A stretch of DNA of 64,000 bases, from NCBI GenBank assembly GCA_035236585.1, contig CP141128.1, forward strand, positions 23,279,618-23,343,617. Reading direction: 5' to 3'. Under the pieces are notes generated by a model. The model ran no database searches and was not told the DNA's origin. It saw nothing but the letters and a program-made list of their open reading frames with translations. The position numbers and the translations under genes are program-made. This document shows positions 26,282 to 38,110 of the stretch, one piece after another (position 1 is the first letter of the stretch; each line of letters starts with the position of its first letter). The stretch comes from Warburgia ugandensis. Taxonomy: Eukaryota > Streptophyta > Magnoliopsida > Canellales > Canellaceae.

Positions 26282-27600
26282 TTAATGAAAATCTCTAAAA
26301 TTGATCATGCTATATAGGGGACAATGAGAATAAGAAGAATCAAATCTTAGTTTCTCCATTTTCATTAAAAAGGATCCAACGTAGATTTGAAGTTAGTGAT
26401 TTGTTGTTGTTTGTGTGAATAGTAACAATATTTTGCTTATGATCAAGAGTACCTTGCACATGATTGTAATTTCTTTTTGTTAATCAATGAAAATCTATAA
26501 AATATATTAAGCAAGATAGAGAACATTGAGAACAAGAAGACCAAAGTCTTATATTTTCTATTTTCATTCAAAAAGCCATCCAACATAGATCTTAAAGTCT
26601 GTTACTTGTCGTTGTTCGTGCAAGTAGTAACAATATTTTGCTTATGTTTAAGAACACTTTGTGTATGATTTTTCTCTTCGTTAATCAATGAAATTTTGTA
26701 AAATTGATTGTGCAAGATAGGACATTGAGAATAAAAAGACCCAAGTCTTAGATTTTCAGTTTTCATTCAAAAAGCCATCCAACATAGTAACTAAAGTCTG
26801 TTTTGTGTCATTGTTTGTGCAAATAGTAACAGTATTTTGCTTATGTTTAAGAACACTTTGTGTATGATTTTTCTCTTCGTTAATCAACAAAATTTTGTAA
26901 AATTGATTGTGCAAGATCAGACATTGAGAATAAAAAGACCCAAGTCTTAGATTTTCAATTTTTATTCAAAAGGGTATCCAATGTAGAGCTTAAAGTCTGC
27001 TACTTGTTACTATTCTCATGAATAGTAATAGTATTTTTCTTATGTTCAAGAGTAATTTATGTGTGATTTTTGGCTTCGTTATTCAATGAAAATCTATAAA
27101 ATTGATTATGCTAGATAGAGTACATAGAGAATAAGAAGACCTAATCTTAGATTTTCAATTTTCATCCAATAAGGCATCCAACGAAGAGCTTAAATTATGT
27201 TAGCTGTTGTTCTTTGCATGAACAATAACATTATTTTGCTCATGTTCAAAAGTACTTCGTGCATGATTTTTTGTTTCATTAATTAGTAAAAATTTGTAAA
27301 AGAAATTGTGTTAGATAGAGGATGTTGAGAATTAGAAGACCCAAATCTTTGATTTTTAACTTTCTTTAAAGAAGGCATCCAACCTATAACTCAAATTCTA
27401 CTGCTTGTGTTATTTGTGTGAATAGTAACAGTATTTTTCTTGTACTCAAGAGAACTTTATACATGATTTTTCTTTCACTAAACAATGAAAGTATGCAAAA
27501 TTTATTGTGCTAGATAGAGAACATTGAGAACAAAGACCCAAGTCATATATTTTTAATTTTCATTCAAAAAGGCATCCAACGTAGAGCCTAAAGTCTTATA
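26282..27600 (+). repeat. Tandem array of ~200-bp units (about 6.6 copies)
   Basis: Units begin at 26,282, 26,480, 26,681, 26,880, 27,079, 27,279 and 27,478, a strikingly regular 198-201 base period. Each opens with TTAATCAATGAAA-like sequence. Each also contains GACATTGAGAATAA, AAGACCCAAGTCTTA, CATCCAAC and AATAGTAACA in fixed order. The units at 26,681 and 26,880 are the most alike. No coding frame runs through them. Confidence 0.92.
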
Positions 27601-28050
27601 TTTTTATAGTTTTATAACTCAGTTTTCAAAAGCCATCTTATATTTTCACAGTTTTATAAGATGATTTTTCAAAAACCATGTTGTATTTAATAGCTTTATA
27701 AGACAATTTTTGAGAAATCAACTTATATTTGACAACTTTATAAGACGATCTTTAAAAAACCATCATATATTTTCACAATTTTATAACACAGTTTTTCTTT
27801 TATTTGACTTTCATACGACAATTTTTCAAAAATTGCTTTATATTTTATAGTTTTATGAGAAAACCACCTTATAATACTTTTAATACAAGACCATTTTTGA
27901 AATTAATATAAGATGGTTTTAACAACTGTCTTGTACTAGTAGTACTATAAGATGGTTTTAAAAACTATCCTATATTTGTTTTCATTTTATAAGATGGCCT
28001 AGTACAAGATAGTTTTTGAACCATCTTATATATACATTTTGAGCCCTCTT
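27601..28050. repeat. CACTA subterminal repeat field
   Basis: At least ten degenerate copies of a short motif around TTTTATAAGATGGTTTTT, often paired with an inverted AAAACCATCTTATA to form small hairpins. Clear examples lie at 27,946-27,991 and 27,994-28,031. Such clustered repeats are where CACTA transposases bind in known elements; binding here is inference. Confidence 0.75.
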
Positions 28051-28060
28051 AAAAACCACT

Positions 28061-28073
28061 AGATGTAGTAGTG
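28061..28073 (-). repeat. CACTA terminal inverted repeat
   Basis: The minus strand reads CACTACTACATCT from the element end inward. The next bases, AGTGG, make the tip itself partly palindromic. Confidence 0.75.
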
Positions 28074-29447
28074 CACATGTACCGTAGGACTTGTATAACT
28101 AATGATTAGAATTCAATTACATTTTATGTTTAATGATAACATGCCAAGCAATCATACTACAATTGTAGCAATGGTTATACAAATGTTCTTGCCAATACTT
28201 TACATTCCTTCATAAGAAAGAAAAGATAGAGTTTAGTTTCTAAACTCTAGTGGGAGTGAACTTTTTCCCTAGTCTTAGCCTTAGCTAAGAGTTTAAATTT
28301 TATTCCGAGGCTAATTAATTTGTACATACTGATATACCTATGAGATTGCTTTTTTCTTCATGAAACTTGAACAATTGCAACATTTATTATTGTAGTAGAT
28401 GTTAATTTCAATATTGTACAAAATTACTTAACTACACAAAGAAAAGGAAGGATGGGAGCAAAGTTCCCAATAGTGATGGCTAAAGTAAGGGAGGATACAT
28501 TGTTTGCATGGTCACAGAGGCATGGTTAGTTGAAGTTGATGAAGGCTCCTAGTTGCAAGACTTAGTAATGTCAATACAGTACCGACCTTAGTCTAGAATG
28601 GTACGTACTAGTGGCATATACTATACTGAGTAGTATTTGAATTGTTGGAATTAAAAAATATAAAAATAACAAAAAATTAAGAACACATACTAAAATTTAT
28701 TTAAAATAGAGGAAATTTATTAAAATTATAAACTTTCATTTCTAATAATTATAAGTGCAAACTACTATCAACTTATAGCTAATTTGTAAGTTCTAATTTC
28801 TAACATAGTCTAAAATTTTATTGTCTCAAACAAATTAGATGTTTAGTGTTTCCTCCTACTAATAATGCCATAATCACTTCCTTCATGATTTGTAACTAAA
28901 AAAATTAAATAGAACTAAAATAGAAAATTTTAAATAAATCAGTAGTTTGTGAGATCACTTTTCTTCCTACTCTCAAATCTTGCGGCTTGAATCTTCTTCC
29001 TTCTTTTTATCTACAATAGGCCACAATTTTCTTCTTCCTTTCCTTCCGTTTACAACAACTACGGATTTTTTTTGGTAAAAGATCTCCCTAATTGGAGTGT
29101 GTTTTTGACAAAAAATCCTTTCCATTCAATTGGAAGGATTGACTTACACTTTTCCCCTTCTTTAAGTTGATTATACTTATCCTTTAGATGGAAAAACAAT
29201 ATTTTTTAATCAGCTTTTGTGGAGAAAGGCAATACCACAACTTATCAAGGCTAAATGCACATTTTGGCTAGTATTCAAATACTAGCTAGTGTTGTAATAT
29301 TTTATTAGCATTTAATTGTATTTGATCAAAATAGTAGTTGGGCCAATATTGTACCACTTTTTTTATTGGTATAGCATACCGCGGTATTTCGGCATTTTGA
29401 TATGGTATTGACAACATTGTCTGGACTCTACTGCCACCTGCCACATT
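28074..29447. other. No gene recognised
   Basis: AT-rich DNA between the CACTA end and the copia relic. It may include the lost 5' LTR and gag of the copia element, but I find no LTR border, primer site or open frame to support that. Confidence 0.4.
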
Positions 29448-31113
29448 ATGAAGGCTAGTAAACTCCTCTTAGAACTCAAAGAGAAGAAGATGGGAGAGAG
29501 CAAGATATACAAGGAAAGGAATAGTTTTTGTGAGGTCTTTAGCATAGTAACTATTCAAATTGAGCTGCCTAGTAATAGACATTTGGTAATTAAAGTTTTA
29601 TTTACCAAGATCAAGAAAAATCTTTCTTTTTTTTTTCCTAAGTTAGCCTCAAAGGGTCTTGATGTTAGGTTAAGAGGGAATAAGGTTGCAGTCGATAGCT
29701 GAAAATCAGTGTTGTATTTTAGTACTTTGAATTATAGGTTATACAAATTTGACTTGAATGTTGTTTCCATTCCAAATTTTAATGAAATAATTCTTTTTTC
29801 TTATCATCATTTTCCTTATGAAGATGACTATTTATTGTTGCATCTGAGGTTAGGGCATGTTAGTAAAGATAAGTTACAAAGTATGTTTAGGTAATTTTTA
29901 ATACTTTGGTTGCAAAACAAACTAGAAATATGTGAACATTGTTTGTTTAGCAAAATGTCATGGACTTTCTTTGATAAAGGGAAAATTGCCATTAAACATG
30001 TAGAGATTGTTCAATTCTAGTGTATATGGTCCCCTGAATGTCAAAACCAATAGAAGAATGGTGTATCTTGTCACATTCATGGATGTGACAGTTTTAGGTT
30101 TGGATTGTGTAGCGTAACCAAGAAATCCAAGGTTCTAACAAAGTTCAAATAATTTAAAGCCAAGGTAGAAAATCAACTTTATAGAACTAATATCATTTTT
30201 AAGATTTGATAAAGGTGGCAAATACACTAGTGATGTATTCAATCAATTCTACAAGTAAGATTATTGTACATAAGTTATCCTACCATATAATCCATAGTAA
30301 AATAGCCTTGTTGAAAGGTGAAATCAATTATTTGACATGATTCAAAGTAACATTTCAAGTTAGGAACTCATCTCTAGGAGAGGCTCTCTCTATTGTAGTG
30401 TATTCATGAATTGTGTACCCTTAAAGGATGTCAAGATGACACATTATGAGTTATGGACTGGTAGGAAATCAAACACATGTAATTTTAGATTGTGGAGTTT
30501 TGGTGATGATGTGAAAGTACTCGAACGATACAGGTTCAAATCAAACATAGTGCAATTTTATATGGTACAATAATCACTATAAAGGGTATAGGATTGTAAT
30601 ACATTACTCTAACGGGTTAGTGGGAGTCACATAAAGTATAGATGCTTACTTCCTAGAAAATAACTTAAACTCTTGAGTTCTTTTTAAAAGGGTTGAATTA
30701 TTTGAGGTTGTAAAACTTAAGGGGAAATCTAGTGATCCTATTAAGATAAGAGATTTAACTCCTAAGGTTAATTTGGTTGCTAGACTCCTCAGAGAGAGAA
30801 GACCTACTCATCATAGAGATCAGTTTTTAGTGTTGGGAAAGACAAAAGAGGATGTTTTGGTAAATGAAAATTTTCCATATAATGATCTCCAATGTTATTT
30901 TGAAGTAGATAATGCTAAGGATGCATATAAATGGCTTAGTGCAATTTAAGAGGAAAATGATTCTATTAAAAGGAATAAAGTTCTATTATATGATGACCTC
31001 CCTAAAGGCAAGGGTCCTATAATTTGTAAATTAATATTTAGTAAGAAATTAAAAGCTGATGGATCCATTGAAAAGTGAAAGGATAAAATTGTAGCGAAGA
31101 GCTTTATTGAAGG

Positions 31114-31803
31114 GGACTATCATCCCATTTTTTTAAATTTTCTATGATATGTTATAGTTTAGTTGTACTTTGGATATTTACCACTAAGGGCATATGTTTC
31201 TTATTGTGTTGTGACTTAATAGGGGCAATTTTTTCTTTTTATTAGATTAGGGTTGGATATCCCCTACATAAGATCCTTTTCTCTTTTGTGTGAGGAATTT
31301 TTGATGAATAATAAATGAAGATTTCGTTAGACTTTGTGAATTCATTCTAGCTTCCTTACCATGGGCATGAAGTCGCGTTTGGTACAATGCTGAATTATTA
31401 TCATTTCATACTATTCTATAAGTCAATAATTTTTATACTTTATCTTTTAACGGAGGATCTTTGTGCTACATATGATTACATGATCTGCGTTGGTGATAAT
31501 CTATGATTGTTATTTTTCATCAAATTGTTAAAATCCTCATTCCAAAGCTTAATTAGGATCATTCATCAATTTGAGGGACGATTCGGATTAAATCTTCAAC
31601 CTTACCTTAACCAATAGAAATTTAGAATGATTAGTAGATCCTGTAATTTGTTGTAGGCCATTCATGCTTATTTAGACTATTTTTTACATGTTAAAAATTC
31701 TAGTGATAGTTAAATTTATGTTTTCATATTTAAATTAATTTTGATATGATCTCAGCACATAGATTAGGTCATTTTTCATGTTGTCCTACATCATTTACTT
31801 AAG
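31114..31803. mobile_element. 690-bp insertion within the copia RT
   Basis: The copia reading breaks off after VAKSFIEGD at ~31,113 and picks up with DYEKTFSHVF at ~31,811. TTGAAGG occurs at both edges (31,107-31,113 and 31,804-31,810) and may be a target duplication. The insert is AT-rich and non-coding. It lacks clear TG...CA ends or inverted termini, so its class is unknown; a small LTR or MITE-like element is possible. Confidence 0.5.
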
Positions 31804-32085
31804 TTGAAGGATTGATTATGAGAAAACATTCTCTCATGTATTTAGGTTTACCCCAGTTATAATTCTAATAGCAATAGCTACACACTTGGATATGGAGTTA
31901 CATCATATGAATGTTAAAAATGACCTTCTTCAATGGTAATCTAGGGCAAGAAATCTATATGAAAGTTCTTGGGCACTTTGAAGATGATGTCCCAAAGGGT
32001 AAATTGTGCAAGTTTCTAGGGCTATGTACAAGCTAAAACAATCACCTAGGTAGATGGTAATATATATTCCATTAAGTTATCTTGG

Positions 32086-32467
32086 AATATTGTTTTGTAC
32101 CCAACATGTTGGCCACTATTTAGACTCCTTGGTTAGTGTTAGTAAGGTTCCACTATTGTCATTGTATGTTGATGACATTCTTTTAAGGCACAATGATTTA
32201 AATATGATTCTCAAAACAAAAGAGTGGCTTAAGACCTAGTTTTGAAATGAATAACATGGGTGAAGCCTCTTCCATCAATATTGTTTTGTACCTAATAGGT
32301 ATGACAACTATTTATACTCCTTGGTTAGTGGGAGTAAGTTTAAGCTATTGTCATTGTACGTTGATGATGTATTGTTAATGAAAATGATCTAAATATGATT
32401 GTCAAAGAAAAAGATCTAGATTCAAATGAAAGACATGGGTGAAATCTCTTCCATCCTAGGCATCAAA
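32086..32467 (+). repeat. 191-bp tandem duplication of copia RT active-site region
   Basis: The two units start at 32,086 and 32,277 with AATATTGTTTTGTACC. They run through the TTTAGACTCCTTGGTTAGT stretch, the YVDD codons and GGGTGAA(G/A)(C/T)CTCTTCCATC. Differences between them are scattered, so the duplication is old. Confidence 0.88.
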
Positions 32468-33290
32468 ATTGAAAGAGACAAGAACTTAGGAAACTTAGCA
32501 TGTCTCAAGATTCATATATTGATTGTATGTTAAAAAGCTTTGGTGTAGTTGGTTTGGAACCCATAAACTCACCTGGGTACGAGGATACTCAGTTAAGTGA
32601 GAAGTTACTCCCTGAAGTGATGAGGATAGATAGGTTATATAGTCTAAGCTATATGCTTAGGCTATTGGAAGTCTTATGTATGGCATGACATGCACAAACT
32701 AGATATGGGTCATGTTGTGGGCCTTCTTAGTAGACCTCAGAGTGGCCTCACTAGAAAATTGTTAAGTGGGTATTTTGCTACTTAGTGGGTATAAAGGATT
32801 TAAAGCTCACCTTTCAAGAATTGAGCTTGTTCTTCTTGGGCTGGTAGATTCTAATTTTAGGGGTGACCTAGATGAGAGGAGATCCCACTAGTTATGTACT
32901 TATGATTAGTGGTGCTGTAGTCTCATGGAGCAACAAAAGGCAAAACTTTGTTGCCAAGTCCATCATGGAAGAAGAATTTGTGGCTTACAGTTTATCTGAT
33001 TCTAAGGCTAGTGGATAGAAGATTTTCTAGTGGATTTGAAGCTAGATGCATGCCTTGATCTTTCTATTGAGTTAAGGAACTTAGATATAGTTTACATGCT
33101 TAGGAATGGTGAGGCAAGTTCTAAGGCAAACATGTAGAGGTACGATATCTATATTTCTTTGACATTTTACAAAAGAGGATAGTGAATATGAGGCATACTC
33201 TTGCTTCAGAGATGTCGTTTGATTTATTAACTAAGGATTTAGTAACATATTACTTCTTGAGTTATAGACACTCATTAGGATTCATGAGAG

Positions 33291-36200
33291 ACTGATGAGT
33301 GTCTTGTAATCCCAGGCTTAATCAATCAAGTAAGAGATGATGGTCCTAGTAGTCGACCGAACCACATGATCAATTTCTAGTTGTTGGATCATCTATTTAG
33401 TTGATCACCTAAATATTTGATTTGTATAGTCTACATCATACAATATGAATACTCTTAAACCTACCATGGTGCTTATTTGTGGGCCCTGTATAGTCAAGTT
33501 TACATGGAACAAATAGGTAAACTAGTCCCAAATTTAGTTAGGACCTTAGGATCTAGGTTAAATTCATTATATGGCTCAAATTAGAAGAGCGATTAAGGGT
33601 TTTGATACACACACGCATGCCTGCTTAAGAGAGAATTAGAATGATATATGATTTCTAATTTATTTGTGGTGTTGTGTTTTCTGCAAAGGAAAGAAAAAAG
33701 AAAAAGATCACACTTCTTCTTATGTGTGACTATTTCCAAAATCATTCTCTCTCTTTTGATGATTTTGACCAGTGCTTTTGAAGGTAGAGATCCTTGGAAG
33801 GCCTAACGAGTTTTCTTCATTAACTTGTAAGTTCTAATCCCCTTTCTCTTGTAAGTTTGAGATGTTTTTAGAGATGATTGGCATGGAAAAACTCCATCAG
33901 GTGATAAAGGTAAGCATGTTTATTTTATATTGATTCAGACATGTATTTATTCTATCTATTTGTATATGCAAATATATTCGTAATGGATGCTACATGTTTT
34001 AGTCTTTGTTTTGCATGTGATTTGGCAATTGGAGAACATTATGACTATCATTTTGCAAGGTGACTATGACTATCAAGTAAGGTACTTGCTCATTTAAGGA
34101 ATTAATGAGTATCATCTAGAACTTCTCCTTTGGGGCTTGTATTTTCCTCCAATAGTTTAACAAATTCCATTATGCCACATGGGTTGTTCTTTGACCTAGT
34201 TCAGAAAATCACACTCCAGCCATATTGCCACATGTCACTCATTTATTTACACTTCTCCCTTAAGCAAGCAAGTACCTAACTGGCCACAGAGATCATATCA
34301 ATCAATAACAAGTTTATGTCATTTCAAGAGAGGCCAACATGATTATAGAAATAAATGTTACAGAGAAAGGCACTTACTTGCTTAAGGTAGAAGTCAACTC
34401 AATGAATTCAATGTGGCATTTTCTTAAGATTTATATATTCTCTTGAACTAGTTCTAAGAAAAAATGTTATGTGGCATAATAGAATTCCTTGGAATCTTTG
34501 AAGGATAACATAGTTGTAAGAAAATGTAATATGCCATTTATTTGTACTTTTCCCTTAAGCAAGCATTCTCCCTTAAGCTAGTAAGTAGATTCTTATTAGT
34601 CATAAGATTTATTTATTTTATTTCCTGTGAAACTTAATAAATTGTATACAAGAATTGAATTCCAAACGGGATAGTGGAATCTCTATCCTAGAGATCTCAA
34701 TTCTCACTTGTAGGAGAGAAAATCCCTTTCACTCTCCTTTATATCCTATTTATTGATTTTAAAGAGCCAAATAGGGCTTCCAATTAGGTCCACTCTCTAG
34801 TAGAATCTCTAATAGAGATCCTAATGGAATCCCTACTCTGCCTTCTAGGATTGGTATAAGAATTCCATCTTTCATTCAAGCCTAGAGGATTTAGTGGAAT
34901 ATCCAATCCTCCCTTAGAGAGAGAGAAATTCTTGAGCTCAAAGGAAAAACTTTGATTTGTCCAAATTAAGTTTCCATAAATTTGTTTCTTCAATTTAGTA
35001 ACATTTATTCTTCATTTTTCCCACTTTCTCTCTTCAACTCTAGGATGAAGTTTTAAGCATCCTACTTGGAGAAGACTGAGATTTTAGGGATCTTAGCTTT
35101 GTGGATTTGTTTTCATGAAAGTTGAAACTCAAGGATGGGGATTCTTGAATGGCTAGATAGATCCCCTAGAGTTTCCTACAACTTTCCCATTTTTACTTGA
35201 ATTCACATTTTCAAAGAGTGTATCACCAAAGAAAGTGGTTTTTTCTTTGAAAGAGGCACTCTAAAAGCATAGAACTTCTAAGGGGGGATCCTATCATGAA
35301 GCATGTAATGACTCTCTCCAACCTAGAAGACAATTTGATTTTACAAGTCTTCTTTTGGTCTTTCTTTGAAAAGTTCAAGGTGGAAGGAGCTTGTTCCCAT
35401 CATATTTGATTTGAAATAACTTCTTTAGAGAATAAACAATTCCTTCTCTTCTCTTCTTTTCTTATGCATCCTATTTCATAATACTACTTAGGATAACCAA
35501 AATGCATTGTGTTCATTCATTCTAGTACCTATCATGTTTTTAATTTCAAGCACCCATCGTGTCTAATCTTTAGTTCTTCATATTTGATTCTAATGTTTGC
35601 AACATGTTCAAATAATGATTGTGAATCTGTTTTGAATGTCTTCAGCTTAGTCTTTATATTAGTAAACAATTATCCTTGCAAGATATGACCAATAGAAGTT
35701 AGTTAGTTGTATTGGTTACAATGTTGAATGCAATGCCCATGGATCTAAGTTCAAGTTACCTAAACTACACAAACTTAAATTTTTGGGACAAAATCCAAGA
35801 AGAAGAAGTCAAATTTCTTCTAGATGAGGTATTTACACTAACTTGAAATCTTGAGCAAATCAAGATGGTCTATAGTTAGAGAGGATAAGACTTAAGGAAA
35901 CTCAATTTAGATCAAAGGCAGAGATTGAATTGAGATTAGATAACTTAAGGAAACCCAATTCAAGTGGAGGGTGGGTGTAGATTTGATTTGAGCTACACCC
36001 AATCATAGTTGGTAAGCTTGGACCTAAATCCATTTACAAACTAGCCAAGACATCCCAATTATAATAGGATGTCTTGGGATAGTGTAGTAAGAATGGGATC
36101 ATGAAAATTCAAAAAAGAAAAGTTGGAAAATCATGGGGAGCAAAGAGAAATGAAAGAAGGGAAGAGAAGAGAGGAAGGAAAGAAAAAGGGAGAAGGAGAG

Positions 36201-38110
36201 AAAGAAAAGAGAGAATGTATGATTACTAAGTCCTTTGCATTTTGGAGTAGAAAGTAGTGCCTTCTCTCAATGTTTTGGAGAAAAATTAGTTGGATCTCAC
36301 ATCGCATTAGAGCATGGATTGGCTAGATCAAGCAGAATATGACCAAATAGGTAAGAGTTTAGGTTTCACTGGGTTAGATTTGGTTTTTGATTTCTCAAAA
36401 CCTCTGTTTTATTCTCAGTTGTGTGATGCCCTATGATGTCTATATATCGTGAACTAGTTTTGATTGTTTCTAAGTATGCATTTTACTACCCATCCTAGCA
36501 TGATTGGTTACTAGTTTGGATTATCAAATGAGTGTAATCCCTACTTCATTTTTGATTGATAACGTACTAGATCTTCAATGTTTTTTCATTGGTAGTAGAT
36601 TATTCACTGAGATATCATTCTTGTCATGTTTTAGCAAGTTAAATTACTAGTATAGATGAGTCAAAACATCATGCTTTGCATGTCATTTTATACCCAATGA
36701 ATGCTAATTTGGATCATTGAATATGGCACCTACCTTCTGTTTGTTTTGATTTAATGGCCACTAGTCGAGTTCAGTTCTGAAGAATATTTTGAATGTAGTT
36801 TTTGCACTATTTCATGTTGAATATAGTCATCTCAAGATATTGTTTCTACATAGATTCAATAGTCATCATGCTAAAATCATTATTAGTCATGAGATGTGTT
36901 GTTTTCTATGGTATTTTAACACCTTGGACAAACCTGATCACTTCTATAATTGTTGAGATTGACTCACATTCCAAAGTATTGTTTTAGTTTGAAATGGAAT
37001 ACTCATAAGATCATAACGTAGATGCCATCTCCCTGGTGTTGAGTGTTCATTTTTTTACTAAAATCCCTAATTTTCTATTATTTTTTAGTGCATTTTATCA
37101 TTTATTTATTTTTTAAACATTTATATTATATATTTGCACTAAAATATTTATTTTTCATCTAATCATAATTTAGTAGATATACAATCTGAGGTAAGTATGA
37201 GCTAAACCATGTTTATACTAATTAGGTTTTTTTTGGGTGTTTTATAGGTGGTAGATTAAGAGTTGAGTGGTTAGATTAGGCTGACTAACATTCTAGATCT
37301 CTGATCAAACTTAGATTAAAATAGATGGTGTCCATATCAATGGCCTAAGTTTCAATGATTTCCAAGTATCGTTGGAGTCCATATCATTTTCATCACATTC
37401 TAGGAATTCACAAAGAAGTACACTTATTTTGGAAAAAATCAAGCACACAAGATCCACTTATTTTACTATAGAGTTTTGCTATGGTTTTTGTTATCTTATT
37501 ATCATCTTTTCTTTAGTTTTTTAATAATCCAAATCATTGTGAAGGTTCTCATTTGTCTTAGAAAGAAATTTACATAATTTTATAATAAGAATTCAAGCTT
37601 AAATTTATGTTTTTTATTATTATTGTGGAAAAATGGTAACAAGGACTGATGTGTTTCGGTAAAACTTACTACCTTTCTAATTTAAAAAAGATCAATTTTT
37701 TTTTTGGTTTGCTTAGAAATATGCTAATTCCATTTGATTCCTAGGTATCTAATTGTGTTAGATGCAAAGTTTCACCACTAAATTCAACCTAGAAGGAGTA
37801 GAAGTCATCAAACAAAGTTGTTTTTCACACACATTACTGGTGTTTGTCAAGTGTGGGTGGGAAATTTTTCTTGAAACTTCAAATTGCTACTATCACTCAT
37901 CAATTATAGTTGCACCCTTATATCTTCTTCGATTCATATATGTTTTTAGCATTTGATAGTTGATTTTCAAGGAAATTAGCCAAGGAACTTATAATGGCAT
38001 GAATTTCTAGCAACTAGCTTCAATTTAATCTTATGGACTAAAATTGAATTCAATTTGAAAAAGTTAGATTCATCCTTGAATAATTCTTTGATTTTGTATA
38101 ATTACTAATA
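33291..38110. other. Unassigned repetitive DNA, no gene recognised
   Basis: Immediately after the copia relic, TGATGAGTGTCTTG at 33,294 could be the start of a copia 3' LTR, but no partner LTR was found. The rest is AT-rich, with a purine-rich stretch at ~36,110-36,220 and no open frame above about 65 codons that looks like a protein. It probably contains old retroelement debris. Confidence 0.4.
34162..34487. repeat. Imperfect inverted repeat (foldback)
   Basis: Bases 34,162-34,206 are complementary, with some mismatches, to 34,441-34,487; the best part is ATTATGCCACAT against ATGTGGCATAAT. Inside the loop, CTTAAGCAAGCAAGTA and TACTTGCTTAAGG form a second inverted pair. It could be an old MITE or part of a rearranged repeat. 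Confidence 0.6.

Larger units (their letters stand above)
25788..28073 (+). mobile_element. CACTA (En/Spm-type) transposon, terminal part
   Basis: The right terminus is AGATGTAGTAGTG at 28,061-28,073, whose complement CACTACTACATCT is a classic CACTA terminal inverted repeat. The following CAC (28,074-28,076) would be half of the 3-bp target duplication. A field of subterminal repeats precedes it. The matching left end is not in the window. E1 and E2 appear to be inserted in this element's other subterminal region, because AAGATGGTTTTTAGAAGCCA motifs flank both. No transposase frame is seen in this part. Confidence 0.7.
29448..33290 (+). pseudogene. Ty1/copia polyprotein relic
   Basis: Decayed plus-strand pol in copia order. 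Near 29,840 the frame reads LHLRLGHVSKDKLQ, the pre-integrase motif, and shortly after CEHCLFSKMS, the integrase zinc-binding pair. About 30,000-30,100 gives HSDVYGP-like and YLVTFMD remnants of the integrase core. About 30,990-31,113 gives LPKGKGPI...DGSI and VAKSFIEGD, the linker and start of RT. RT resumes after an insert with THLDMELHHMNVK and EDDVPKGKLCK. YVDD lies at 32,165-32,176 and again at 32,357-32,368. The end, ~33,170-33,290 (MRHTLASEMSFDLLTKDLV), matches the C-terminus of copia RNase H. Dozens of stops and frameshifts; no function possible. Confidence 0.85.

Noticed and set aside
26282-27600. CRISPR-like array
   Set aside because: Period of 200 bases with whole-unit similarity and no repeat/spacer alternation; it is an ordinary tandem array in plant DNA.
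33294-33900. Copia 3' LTR
   Set aside because: A plausible TG start follows the pol relic, but no second LTR, polypurine tract or end was found, so no border is claimed.
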